Below are positions 46,701 to 57,140 of a DNA stretch of 64,000 nt, one piece after another (the first letter of the stretch is position 1; the number at the start of each line of letters is the position of its first letter). The DNA is taken from contig QANU01055553.1 of assembly GCA_003254905.1 (NCBI GenBank), positions 217,585-281,584 on the forward strand. The letters are read 5' to 3'. The notes under the pieces were generated by a model that saw only the letters and a list, made by a program, of their open reading frames with translations, did not search any database and was not told where the DNA came from. Both the position numbers and the translations under genes were made by a program. Source of the DNA: Nissolia schottii (taxonomy: Eukaryota; Streptophyta; Magnoliopsida; Fabales; Fabaceae).

Positions 46701-48099
46701 TAACAGGTGAACAAAGACCAACCCAAAAAACCAAGGAATGATAAAACACTTGATAGAACTCTAGTTATGCTTCATTCTCAAGTGCTGGAGGCAAACATGG
46801 AATCTTCATCAACATCCTTGTCAAATCATAAAGTGCAATTTTTCCTCTCAACAATCTGATATCATTCTACGTAGTTTTGAGATAAGTAAACTGAATATAC
46901 CATAGCTGATATAAGATGAAGTTTTCGATTTTTAGCATACCTTAATCATCCTTCAAGTTTATGTGCTTATCTTTGCATATTCTTGATGCACAAACATACT
47001 GCATGTTATGTTGCCAAAATTACTCCTTGTTTACTCAGCATTTATGGGGACTCAATTTATCGAGCTAGATGTAAGAAGTAGCTGCTACGGGAAAAAAAAA
47101 TAATCTAATTCTATCAGCTCTTTCATACCTCCAAACAGATGCAACGTGCTTTCAGTTGCAAATGATCCTATGTCCAAAGCTTTTCCATTGCTATAGATCC
47201 TATATTTACTGACGCAGTAAGCCTAACCCACCTTTCTTTTTTCAATCCCATATATTTTCATTTTCGAAGTTGCTTTAAAAAAGATTTCTTCTCCTTAAAA
47301 TGGGTTGCACTTGGTGGGTGTAGAAACTGATCACTGTTATGACTGGTTAACCCAACGTTGATGCTTTTCTTTTCCTATAAACTAATCAAATGTACGACTA
47401 CTACCTACTACTTGCAAAGTAAGGTTCACTTTTTTAATGACCATTAAAAAATAAAAATCAATAAAAGTTTGTTTTGCTTCATGGTTCAAGGGTTGTTTTG
47501 GCTGTGAGGTCTCATGGGGTGATGGCTTCTATGTGCAAAAATTCAGTGTTTTGGGCGGGAAAATTGTCTACGTGTCCACTAATTGCCTCGCTATGCGTGT
47601 TACTATCCATCTATTATGAAGAGAGATGGAAAGTTTTTTTTATATTGTCAATCAATTAAATTTTGTCATACAAGTAAAAATAGTTGACTTTATTTTTCAC
47701 TACGTGAAAAGTTATGCAAATGGAATATTTAGTTAGATAACAGTGTAAAAAAGTTTTACATTGTCAGTGGATAGTAAATAAATCTAAGATAATGAACAAA
47801 TATGCTTATATTTAGGAGTCTCACTTGTCAGATTTGAAAGTGAAAGCTAGTTTTATAATAATCCTTGTTTATTTGTTAAACTACTTTATTTGACTGTGCT
47901 AAGACCAATTACTGTCATTTGCATTCTACCTATGTCATCACAATTATCTCATGTAGTTTTATGGCCGCAGGGTTCTGATTTTGAAGCCAAAGTTGCGAAG
48001 CTTGTTGAGTTGGGATTTGGAAGAGATGCAGTAATAGAAGCTCTTCAACTATTCAATGGCAATGAGGAACAGGCTGCAGGGTTTCTCTTTGGGGGCTGA
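28762..48099 (+). CDS. DDI1: DDI1-type ubiquitin receptor with retroviral-like aspartic protease (5' partial)
   Basis: A proteasome shuttle that binds ubiquitinated proteins and carries a dimeric retropepsin-like fold. The visible exons are 28762-28794, 29135-29265, 30003-30111, 30375-30491, 30663-30728, 32194-32256, 42418-42462, 42579-42640, 43166-43259, 43925-44017, 44099-44168, 44294-44364, 45172-45217, 45516-45541 and 47971-48099. They join in frame to 384 codons plus stop. Domains in order: the ubiquitin-like end ([30 protein letters not shown]), the helical region ([34 protein letters not shown]), the protease core with [10 protein letters not shown] (catalytic Asp), [12 protein letters not shown] and [12 protein letters not shown], and a C-terminal UBA ([19 protein letters not shown], ending GFLFGG). 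Plant DDI1 is about 410 aa, so about 25 N-terminal residues are missing in the N gap. The intron 30112-30374 is GC-AG. Intron 32257-42417 holds a 10-kb retrotransposon. Confidence 0.95.
32307..35242 (+). repeat. 5' LTR (2936 bases)
   Basis: It starts TGTAACATCCG and ends GTGTTACA. A TATA motif, CCTATAAAAGGG, at about 32895-32906 is kept in the other LTR. It contains an AC microsatellite (about 32735-32759), a GCTGAGCG-type array (33533-33643) and three tandem 53-54-base units beginning GTCTTAAGAAGGGTTCCGAC (33861, 33914, 33968). Relative to the 3' LTR it lacks about 190 bases (3' LTR 41341-41534). Confidence 0.9.
35245..35256 (+). promoter_or_regulatory. Primer-binding site, initiator-Met tRNA type
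   Basis: TGGTATCAGAGC lies two bases after the end of the 5' LTR, the standard site and sequence for priming minus-strand synthesis in this class. It confirms the LTR boundary. Confidence 0.92.
35472..36440 (+). pseudogene. Broken gag of the intronic Ty3/gypsy element
   Basis: The frame from 35472 to 35819 carries the retrotransposon Gag fold region: [18 protein letters not shown], then [15 protein letters not shown] and [15 protein letters not shown]. It continues in frame past stops (TAA at 35817, TAG at 35952 and 35970) with [14 protein letters not shown] and a [11 protein letters not shown] block. A zinc-knuckle region with [13 protein letters not shown] and CFKCGK follows at about 36340-36420, with a frameshift in or just after the knuckle. 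At least three stops in gag make it non-functional. Confidence 0.85.
36441..39162 (+). pseudogene. Broken pol of the intronic Ty3/gypsy element (PR-RT-RH-IN)
   Basis: The protease has [12 protein letters not shown] (about 36566-36601). A TGA replaces the Trp codon in GMDW (36796-36798). The reverse transcriptase includes [20 protein letters not shown] (about 37207-37266), stops near 37321-37332, then the intact IDDILVYSK active-site block (about 37541-37567) and [11 protein letters not shown]. RNase H starts at about 37969 ([16 protein letters not shown]). Integrase keeps the HHCC finger ([22 protein letters not shown]) and the first catalytic-core segment (LMDFVSGLP). After DRLTKF it jumps to the SPQTDG segment. 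The second catalytic Asp region is deleted, and translation ends in QKCPSP against the 3' LTR. The C-terminal integrase and chromodomain are absent. Confidence 0.9.
39163..42377 (+). repeat. 3' LTR (3215 bases), chimeric at its start
   Basis: It starts TATAACATCCCG and ends GTGTTACA. From about 39560 it matches the 5' LTR closely; a 240-base stretch I compared (from 40600) has about 5 differences, and a later 290-base stretch about 23. The first roughly 400 bases are only loosely similar to the 5' LTR start. They contain words such as TCGCGATCTTGCGAACTTTCG that are absent from it. At about 39556-39566 the sequence restarts the GAAAAATTAGTAGA segment already passed near 39435, as expected of a junction between two related LTRs. 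TATA motif at about 39838-39849. Confidence 0.85.
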
Positions 48100-48570
48100 A
48101 AACAACGGTTCTTATGAGATACTTGACAATTTTTTTTTAACTTTTTGCCCAAATTCATTACAAATTCCAAAAATGAAATTTTAGATGTGATGATAATTAT
48201 TGGGAATTGTTCATATTTTGAGGAATGTCTCTTATGCATTGGTTAAACATGTGGCTCTATTTGCACCTAGATTCTTTGTTGGTAAACATTAACTATAAAT
48301 GATCGGGTTTAAGTCTAAGTGGCATTATATTGTGGACAAGGTCCTTGTGTAAATCGATCCCTCAATTTTCCAAGTTAGCCCTTGTGCCAAGTTTTGCATC
48401 CACTCCCTCTGTTAGTGAAGAACGCAAATTTGCACATGGGATCAAGATTCTCCCATGTTTAAAAATCATTTTAAATGTAATAAGATTTGTTTTCATCTAT
48501 ATCATTTATTTATGTGACTAAAGTCAGGTTATGTTTTTAATGTGCATGCTTACACTCAATGTAATAAGAT
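48100..48570. other. DDI1 3' untranslated region and flank
   Basis: Directly after the DDI1 stop. No canonical AATAAA was noted at a typical distance, which is common in plants. No other feature was seen. Confidence 0.4.
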
Positions 48571-48572
48571 TT

Positions 48573-48861
48573 GGGGATTTTGGGAATTTAGGGATTTAGG
48601 AATTTTTTTTTATAAAAATAACGGGTCGGATCACGGGTTGAACTGGGTTTATGGGCCATTGGAGGTGAATTGGGTTATGTCACGTGGCGAGTTCACGTGG
48701 CATGCCATGTCCGCGGAGCTAACTGACACATCATCACTGTCATGTCCCAAACATTAATAGGGACCAAAATCAAACTACCAAATTTTATAGGAACTAAAAT
48801 CTCTATAGAGGGATTAAAACCAAATTTTTTTAAATTATAGGGACTAAAAACTTAATTAACC
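48573..48861. mobile_element. Truncated Mutator-like element end, same family as 6260-7484
   Basis: It parallels the right arm at 7260-7484: AACGGGTCGG, GGGTTGAA, CACGTGGC, CATGCCATGTC, repeated GGGACTAAAA words and the terminal CTTAATTAACC. The matching left arm is not present, so the copy is truncated. Confidence 0.65.
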
Positions 48862-50160
48862 ATTTCTTATATCTTCAATCTTTTCTCATTTGCACCCATA
48901 GTTTGTCCACCATGAACCACCCTCTTCCACCAAAAATTATCATTGTCACCCATCAAACCACCACCATAAACCACAAACATCAAACTAAGCATCCTAAATG
49001 CACTGTCCTCGCCTACATTCCATCCACCGTGAATCACAACAATACAACTCGACACCTTCCTTTACTCGCTCCGCCATAAGCCCTTAATCTGTGCAATGTA
49101 ACCTCTATCTGATCGCTTCTTGTTGCTACAGAACCATCGACCACCACACACGCCAAGAGTCACCTTTTCATCATATTGTCACGCCTCACCACCTTAGCCT
49201 TGTCAACCACCATAGCTAGCAAGTCGGCCAGTTGCCATCGAACTCGCCACCGAGTCACTACCTTTGCATGGCCTCACCATGCTCCATGGTCACATGAAGG
49301 GGAAGGGGTGAGAAAAGAAAATTTGATACAGGATAAAGAATATTATTGTCTTTTACAATTACAAAAATTAAAAAAATAAGAGAGAAACTTTCTATTTCGG
49401 ATCATTTAAGGTGTTCATTCTAATGTATACCTTTTTTAGGTGCACATTGGAACACGACCCTGAAGTCATGCCGACATGAAAAAAATCATGTTAATGACTT
49501 ACATAAATAAGAACATGATATTTTCATATTTAAAATCAACATGACAAGATCCTCATCCTTACCCATGACCAACTTTTTCACAATTTTCCTTCTCAAGAAT
49601 CCAATTTCAACCGTGACATTCAGAAGAGACTGATACCTCTGCTTTTTCGTTACCTTGAAAGCCTCATGATGATCTTCCTCGAAAATATCTCGAATTTTGG
49701 CTGAAGTCAGTCAGCAGCATTTGATCAACTTCTTTGCGGACTCTGACATCTAAACTATTGGGTTGGATACACTTGCAATGAAAGTGCTCAGGATAAAGTT
49801 GTTAGGGTCACAGTTTTTTGTGTTCAGAAGGGCAATAATAATAATAATAATAATTAATCACGTGCAAGTCAAATGCTCATTAACATAGAGAATAGATAGA
49901 GATCTTAATGGAAGATTAATTTTTTTTTTTGGTACATAGAAGATCTAACTTGCATATTTAGGAAAAATAAGAAATCAATTTCCACAATTTTAGCATGCAA
50001 GGGATACAGTGTACATTCACTATATTTATAGAGGTGAAAGCGTTTTCCAATTGAAAAAATAAATCAATTATGTTCTTATTAAAGTTAACCTTAAGACAAC
50101 CACACTTACACAAAGGTGTGAGGTATATGGTGGATTCCACCAATTGAGTTGTCACCATAG
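48862..50160. other. Intergenic DNA between DDI1 and PNO1
   Basis: C/A-rich low-complexity stretch at 48880-49260 (many CACC and ACCACC words), then AT-rich sequence with an AAT microsatellite (about 49830-49856). No coding region was recognised. The two genes are convergent, so both 3' ends face this interval. Confidence 0.4.
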
Positions 50161-50477
50161 CATTATTCTTGATTCATGATGAGCTGGCACATTACAGACA
50201 GACTAATACATTTTTCTGTAATTATTAGTAAACGTTCATAAATAACTCAACCCTATAATAATTTATATTAATTTTCACGACCAAAACTTCACAGCATCCT
50301 GTTACATTTGTAATTTCTGTTTTGAACTTGACAAATAGCCGAATTGACATTCAGAACTGAATGAAATAAGCCAACCATTTCTTACAATAACTCATCTTCA
50401 TCATACTTGTGATCTCATAAAGAAACTACAGAAAAATCAATTAAACAGAAAAAAATTCTCACATAACTAGGAGAAGA

Positions 50478-51128
50478 TCAAAACCTTTCTGCAAGCCTGG
50501 CAGTAACTGCTCTAAGTTTTGAATATACCTTTCCTGCTGGTGATCCCAGGATTAAGCTACATAGAGAATCCCTGGCAATCTTAATGTTGGCGAAAGATCC
50601 CAATATGTGAATTTTGGTGTCAGCAATCACAATCCTTGTCTTAGTCGCATTCTCAATTGCAAACTTTGTTTTACCACCTTTACCAGATAATCTTCCGATA
50701 GCACGGGACAAGTGATCGCCTCTAAGTGTTTTGACATCCTTGATCTCAAAAGACTCGACGTAGAGCTCATCCAAACGTAGAAGGGCAATGGCATCTATGA
50801 CATCGAAACCCAGCATGAAAGCATGGACAAAATCAGCACATTTTTGCAGATTACTGATATCGGGTGTATCTGCCCTTGTCTTCAGCTCAACCTTCTGGGC
50901 CTTTAAATTCATACGGACATCAATTTTCATCTGTTCATATATGGGAGTATAGATATCCATCCATGCTTTCTTGAGAGGGTTGAAACGATGTTGTGGAACA
51001 GACACCTTGCGAAATTGAACCTGACCGTCAGACATCTCATAAGGCTTCAAAGGCTCAAATTTTGGCTTTGGTGGCAAAGGTTTCTGTTCAGAGGGGCCAG
51101 CTTCAACTTCCATGGAAGAGGATGCCAT
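50478..51128 (-). CDS. PNO1: PNO1/Dim2-type KH RNA-binding ribosome-assembly factor
   Basis: Needed for late 40S maturation: the protein binds pre-18S rRNA and partners with the NOB1 nuclease. The start chosen is the ATG at 51128 (MASSSMEVEAGP), giving 216 aa, close to family length. The frame extends 13 codons upstream only through a TTG and crosses a splice acceptor, so it is not used. The basic N-terminal half has PPKPKFEPLKPYEMSDG and RFNPLKKAWMDIYTPI. The KH-like C-terminal half has GDHLSRAIGRLSGKGGKT with the KH GxxG loop, then NATKTRIVIADTKIHILG and ARDSLCSLILGSPAGKVYSK. There is a single coding exon. A 2161-base leader intron (53308-51148; GTACGT donor, ACAG acceptor) separates it from a noncoding first exon at about 53309-53400. 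Confidence 0.95.
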   Translation of the reverse strand: MASSSMEVEAGPSEQKPLPPKPKFEPLKPYEMSDGQVQFRKVSVPQHRFNPLKKAWMDIYTPIYEQMKIDVRMNLKAQKVELKTRADTPDISNLQKCADFVHAFMLGFDVIDAIALLRLDELYVESFEIKDVKTLRGDHLSRAIGRLSGKGGKTKFAIENATKTRIVIADTKIHILGSFANIKIARDSLCSLILGSPAGKVYSKLRAVTARLAERF

Positions 51129-51147
51129 GTTTGACTGAATTGTGCAA

Positions 51148-53308
51148 CTGTTACATGGGCAACACAAAATAAAAGTTGACTCAAAATCTTCACAAGTAGA
51201 AGCATAAATTAAAGCATATGATAATTATTAATAAGCCAAATCTACTTTTAGGCGTCCACAATTCTAGATACCATCAGTTCATTGTCAAACATGTAAGGGC
51301 ATATTAAACAAACTGCTATTAGCATGTTGGTAATCATTGCAAATATTTAACACTAAACCAAATGCAGAAATTTAAGCAAATATCAGTACAAACTTTTAAC
51401 ACTAAACCATTGCAAAACTCCAAATATAAACATAATGTTTACATTCCAATACACTTCACAACACAGAACATTGAACTATAAGCCAAATATGGAGTAAACC
51501 TTTAAATTCATCCTATGGTTGTTAGAATCGGTCAAGTTCATTCTCAAGTTATGGAAATGGTCATATTAATCTCTGATGTTGCCAAAAGTCAGTCAAGTTA
51601 GTCCTTGGGAGGAATTTATTTGGCCGATGTCAAAGGACTAATTTAACTGATTTTTGGCAACTTCGGACTAATATGACCATTTCTATAACTCGAGGACAAA
51701 CTTGATTGATTCTAACTACTCTAGGGATGAACTTGATAGTTTACTCCCAAATCTGTCAACACTTGTAGTACTTGACAAATCTTTTAAAACTGAAGGGTGA
51801 AAAAAACACCACAAATTCTAATAGTATTTCAAAGTTGAGTGTTGAGATACCAGACAGAGATTTAGGCTTAAAACAACTAGTTGGTTTTTTTTTTTTAAAT
51901 AGAACTAAAACATTTTCCCCATAAAACCTGTATCTCTACCCGTAGCAATTAATATCAGCCATCTTACCACCAGTGAAGCTAACACACGAAAAGAATATTT
52001 GCTCTTACTACTATAAGCAACAATTTTGGAAAGCATAGCATGTATACATAATTCTACTTGAAAACAAAACTTCAAACCACATAGTAGCGGCTACTGATCA
52101 ATCATGAACATGTATTACAAACTGTTCATCTAAGTCAATATTATTCCTCACTCAAACCATGAGGCTTAATCTGTAAAGAGTTCATTATATTGGCGCCAGA
52201 ATGACCCTAAAAGACGTGAGGGATTATGACCAAGCAATCCATGAACTGAGTAAACAAAGGAGGAAGCATCAAGAAAATCCATATTTCCCATAAAGCAAAG
52301 GAGAGCGAGTATTCCAAAATGCTGTGGCACATGGCAGCACAATGGACCTCGTTATTTACCATTTTTATATCCTTTCATCAAATCTCCGTAAACTCCACGC
52401 CAAGATACATCTATAAATAATATAAAAAATCCAATGCGTTCGAACCAACAACTATCATCCCAAGATAGGCAGTCTTCTAATTCGATTTTCGTGGCACAAG
52501 AGATATATGACATTGAAATGGCGATCAATGAAGTAAAGAATGAAAGCAGCTGAAGCAAGACAACGAAAATTCTCCAAAATCTCATTCCATATCCTGCATG
52601 CACGAGTTGGAGGCAGAAAATATCGCTGCCTGCAGCATGCATTGTGCTCCGGGGTCATCACAACTAGTACCTTTGCCTCATTAATCCACCTTCCCCAACC
52701 CCAACCAGTGTTCACCCAGACATTGCAACAGAATACATAAACAACTTTCACTGCCAACACCTCCCAACTAACAACAAATTACCAAAACCTCTCTAGATGA
52801 CTAGATCCTCAACCTTACGTTTCCTTCAATCCCGAAAACCAGCTCAACAATTATGCAATAAAAATAATATCACTCCAGAATTAACCAAAAAACACCTTTG
52901 GTCTCCAAAACTCACTAATGAAGTTTAATAGAGCGATCTAAACTACACTTCCAATTATCATCCCAAATTAACCCTTTTTTTATAATGAATTAAAATATAT
53001 ATACACCGTTGCGTCTCAAGAGCTCAACCTAACCCTAACGACACTTACTCACCACCGTAATCCTAACGAGCAGAGGAGGGGTCAAAAGAACACTGAATCT
53101 TCAAGAAAAGAAAAGAAAAATTGCAGCAACATGTTTTCTTCCCGTTACTCCCACACTCAAACGCACTGAGAATCTGGCTCTGATTGCAGAAACCAAATCC
53201 GATGTGTTTCAGTTGGAAAGCTCTATTCTGAGCAAAAACCAAACAGGAAAGAAACGATGGTTCCGGGGAAGTGAGAGAAGAAAAGAGATAAGACGATAAA
53301 CTACGTAC
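51148..53308 (-). other. Leader (5' UTR) intron of PNO1
   Basis: On the - strand the sequence TTTCTG|GTACGTAG (donor G at 53308) and TAACAG|TTGC (acceptor G at 51148) bracket the intron. The noncoding exon before the donor contains GCTGCTGCTGCTGCG. Long leader introns often raise expression of plant housekeeping genes (general knowledge). A fold-back MITE sits near its 3' end at 51491-51747. Confidence 0.65.
51491..51747. mobile_element. Fold-back MITE inside the PNO1 leader intron
   Basis: The two halves of this roughly 257-base element are near-complete inverted copies. The left starts GGAGTAAACCTTTAAATTCA and continues GGTCAAGTTCATTCTCAAGT. The right, read in reverse, has the same words up to GGAGTAAACTATCAAGTTCA. 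The transcript could fold into one long hairpin. Related copies are at 56213 and 62583. Confidence 0.8.
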
Positions 53309-53447
53309 CAGAAACGGCGAGAAGACGGTTGCGAAGGGTAGGGCACGCAGCAGCAGCAGCTATGGCGGTTCCCCTAGGTAGAAAGAAAAGAGCCTACCGC
53401 AGCAGCAACAAACGCGTGTAGATGAAAAAGGGTAGGCGAGAGTCGTC

Positions 53448-53455
53448 TAGGGTTT
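53448..53455 (-). promoter_or_regulatory. Telo-box in the PNO1 promoter
   Basis: AAACCCTA on the - strand, about 50 bases upstream of the inferred noncoding exon. Telo-boxes are enriched in promoters of plant ribosomal-protein and ribosome-biogenesis genes, which matches the gene's role. Functional use here is inferred. Confidence 0.6.
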
Positions 53456-53663
53456 ATGATTTAGATTTTAGAGGGCACGTCTGTCTTCTTGGGTTTTGTT
53501 TGAGGGTGTTCTTGTCCCTCTCATTTCTTTTGATTTTTTTCAAAATACATTTTACTTGTTGACTTGCGCTACGCTCTACAATTATTATTTGGGTAATTAT
53601 TCTTTTACACTTAACTATTGCTCATCTAGACTATTTTTGTAAACTTAAATTTGCTAACTCGGC

Positions 53664-53747
53664 ACACTCTTAATTGCCTTACTATAATCACGCATGTGCC
53701 TCAGTACACTCTTAATTGTCTTACCATATCCATTCATGCGCCTCAAC
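53664..53747. repeat. Two-copy 42-base tandem repeat
   Basis: Units starting ACACTCTTAATTG at 53664 and 53706 differ at several positions but keep spacing and order. They lie about 200 bases upstream of the PNO1 telo-box. Confidence 0.7.
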
Positions 53748-53896
53748 TATAACAATCTACGAGATAATTGCAAATCAAATAACCGTTCCGCACATTCTCT
53801 CTCAATTTGGCTCTTGAGATTTTGCTTTTTCATTTTTTTTGTTTTCACTAATCACAGTGGTTGTGTCTAAGCATATAGAAAACACAGACATAACCA

Positions 53897-54896
53897 TGAT
53901 TAAGAATAATATATATTATATTTGATTTGATTTGATATACATTATGTTTGATTTGATTGTGATTTGTTTTTGGCCATTGAGTTTTGGCCGTTATGTTTTT
54001 AGACTATAAATAGGCTCACCTTCTATTGTAAATCATCTCAGATATAACAACTCAGATAATACAATTGTTATTTCTTTGTTATCTATCTTTCTCCTAGATT
54101 TTTGGTGTCCTATTTATCTGTTTCTCCACGATGTTTAACATGGTATCAGAGCCATGGCACCCTTCGTGAGCAATCTCGTTGCTGCCACCTCCACCTCTGC
54201 TGCTACTCCTCCATTCTCTCCTTTGACTCCTCCGAGAAGAACCCCGAGCACGTCCTCGACATCTGTCGCGTTGCCTCCCTCACCTCGGACTTCCACCTCG
54301 ACCGCATCGCCCTCTCCATCATCGTCTCCAAGCTCTCATCTTCTTCGACAGAGTTGCCGGTGGCGACTCCTCCGAAGTCTCCGTATGTTGCATATCGCTG
54401 CCTCTGTGCAGTCTCCGATGTTGCCTAACATTGCCTCTGTGCAGTCTCCGATGTTGCCTAACATTGCCTCTGTGCAGTCTCCGTATGTTGCCTATCGCTG
54501 CCTCCGTACAGCCTCCGATTTTGCCTATTGCTGCCTCTGTGCAGTCTCTGATGTTTTCCGGACAAGTTCTTGGCACCGCTCTTTTTTCCCTTAACAACCT
54601 TCGCTTGTGACATGCTGAAAGCTCACGGAGCTTTAGCTTGAGGGAGGGTGTTAAGAATAATATATATTATATTTGATTTGATTTGATATACAATATGTTT
54701 GATTTGATTTGATTGTGATTTGTTTTTTGCCGTTGAATTTTGTCCGTTGTGTTTTTAGACTATAAATAGGTCCACCTTCTATCGTAAATCATCTCAGATA
54801 TAACAATTCAGATAATACAATTGTTAATTCTCTCTTATCTATCTTTCTCCTAGATTTTTGGTATCCCATTTATCTGTTTCTCCACGATGTTTAACA
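53897..54896 (+). mobile_element. TRIM-like miniature LTR retrotransposon
   Basis: LTRs at 53897-54140 (244 bases) and 54649-54896 (248 bases) are near-identical and end TTTAACA. The PBS TGGTATCAGAGCC follows the left LTR directly (54141-54153). The tract TTGAGGGAGGG precedes the right LTR (about 54638-54648). Both LTRs have an ACTATAAATAGG promoter motif. The roughly 495-base interior has no pol. The flanks (AACCA and TCTCC) do not form a target duplication, and the left LTR starts TGATTAAG instead of TGTTAAG. A solo LTR of the same family is at 18365-18588. Confidence 0.85.
54154..54594 (+). pseudogene. TRIM internal frame, S/P/T-rich with 11-residue repeats
   Basis: An ATG at 54154, directly after the primer-binding site, opens 146 codons rich in Ser, Pro and Thr. 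Then come repeats of NIASVQSPMLP encoded by about five degenerate 33-base units (54400-54560). The position corresponds to the start of a copia gag, but no gag domain remains. It is probably a residue of the parental gag expanded by repeats. I do not claim a function. Confidence 0.4.
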
Positions 54897-56212
54897 TCTC
54901 CATTTGTAGGTGCACACCGAATAACTGACCGTAAATTACACTTACCTCTGTAATGTTTAGTAAAATTACATTCACCTCCTTTTTATTTGTAATTTTGTCT
55001 TGTGACGCCACTGAGCTTTGTAAAAGGTTACACTCACCTCCTTTAATGGCATTTTAAAAATATTTGTGACTTCTACTTATTTTAAAATGACAAAAATACC
55101 CATATTTTTTTAATCTCTCATTCTCTCATATTTCCATATCACAAGTGTTTTAACATTTTAATTTTTACATTCAAGTAAAATTAATTTTATGAAAATTTTA
55201 AATAATAAAATAAATTTCATAAAAATATTAAATAATAAATAATTTCTCCCCATTTTTTTAAAATATTAATTCAATTATTATTTTATAAATGCCTAAACTA
55301 AGGTAGTGTAATTTTAATGTTAATTTTATTCATTTAATGTATCTCAGCTAACGTAATGTACTGTGAATAAAATTATCTCATGCTATAAACCTTGACAGTA
55401 CATTTAATTACTTGTATAGACCTTCCAATTTGATTCATCTGTGACAATAAATTATGTTAGATGAGGTAAATTAAATGAATAAAATGATACATAGAAGGTG
55501 AGAATAATTTACCCTGGTTCCTCTTTCTTCTTAGCCATTATAGTTGTTTAATGAATGGGAGACAGTGGAATATGGTTAATTTTTCTTAACTTAGATACCA
55601 AGATATATATTTCCTTTCTCCTTTATGTGTGATATTAGTCTAATATATGTTAAGGAAAGTCTTGTTATATCATCATTCCTTTCTCTTTTATTTCATTCCA
55701 AAGATCAAATTTGACGGAAAGTGAAGAATGTAATTGAGTAGTGTAAGATATTTAAATGAAAAAACTATTAATTATCAATACAGAAAAATCCACTTCTTCG
55801 TAAGGGCTAAACATCCAAGTTACCATAGGCCATAGCCATAATAACCTATGCATTACATCACTCCAAGTTCTTTACGGTAAACCATTTTTATTTTTAATAT
55901 CTACACTCTTGAAGAGAAATTCTTGAAAAGAGCATATATATATATATATATGTATATGTATATAGTATAACACTCCAAAACCACACAAAAGTATTTTTCC
56001 TTATTACTGCCACTCTATCTTATATGCCAACTTTGTTCTCAAAATCATAAGATCTTACCTGAACATCAGAAGCCATTGTCTTAGAGTTTTGGCTCAATCA
56101 AGTTAAAAATAATTTGGAGTCTACAATGAATATAAGAGAATGATTCTAAATTCTTAATTATAAGATTGAACAACAGATCAAACGACTTCTAAGTTTTAAA
56201 TGTTTATTGTGG
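54897..56212. other. AT-rich intergenic DNA, nothing recognised
   Basis: A stretch at 54930-55080 repeats words of the TTACACTCACCTCC kind (54945, 54970, 55030) and may belong to a decayed TIR element. An AT microsatellite lies at about 55937-55952. There is no coding region. Confidence 0.35.
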
Positions 56213-56369
56213 GGAGTAAATCTTTAAATTTGTTTCTAGAGTTGGTAGCATCGGTCAAGTTCGTCCTCAAGTTATGAAAATAGTTATATTAGTTTCTAAA
56301 ATTACCAAAATTCTGAGGATGAACTTGACTGACGCTGAGAATTTCAAGGATGAATTTAAAGGTTTACTC
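56213..56369. mobile_element. Second, shortened copy of the fold-back MITE family
   Basis: It starts GGAGTAAATCTTTAAATTTG and ends GGATGAATTTAAAGGTTTACTC, sharing GGTCAAGTTCGTCCTCAAGT with 51491-51747. The centre is deleted relative to that copy. Confidence 0.7.
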
Positions 56370-57140
56370 ATAGACATGTTCAATTCTATCATTATCATGG
56401 TTATATATACTGTCTTTTCTCTTTTATCTTGTTGGGATATGTTTAGCTTTTCACCTAACATTATGTACAGTAATCTAGTGGTTATTAATTTGAATATGAG
56501 CAAGGTTTATAATGTCACTATAGTTTCGTCTGATTCATGTTATCAGCCCCACTTAATGGGAAATAAGCAATCATCAGAGACTGAGATATTTATTACAACC
56601 AATTAGGATTTTATGTAGTCTAGGCTCGTATCTGAATTATAAACTTGAAACTCTCCATCTCACTTTGCCTCATGGTTGATCACATAACAAGGCGCCCCAA
56701 AATTTTGAGATATCAGTTTGTGCAATGGGACAATGATGTGATGTCCGTCTAACATGCTTGATTAGTAGAAACATTATCATCTTGTTCTAAACAATTTATT
56801 ACTAGGTATAGTGGTTCTCTTTCTGTATCTTTAATGAATGAGTAGGGATAAAATCTAAAATTTAAATTTCTCTCAAACAAGGAAATGAAATACAACAATC
56901 AAATATCACCAAACCATCATGAATGTATTGTTTTTAAACCTTTTTATTCAATGTACATTTGATTTGTAAACAATAATGCTTCATAGTTTATCTATGAAGA
57001 GAATGCCATAAGTATGTACAATAGAAATCATAGAAGAGAAAAAAAAAAAATTTCCATCTAAGCTAAAGAATCACGTACATCAAAACAAATCCTGCACAAC
57101 ACAGCAAGTCTTTTTATCCTTCAATGAAACGGCGAGATCT
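56370..57140. other. 3' flank of the BTB gene
   Basis: No further gene was recognised. The stretch nearest 57140 should hold the 3' untranslated region of the - strand BTB gene. Confidence 0.35.
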
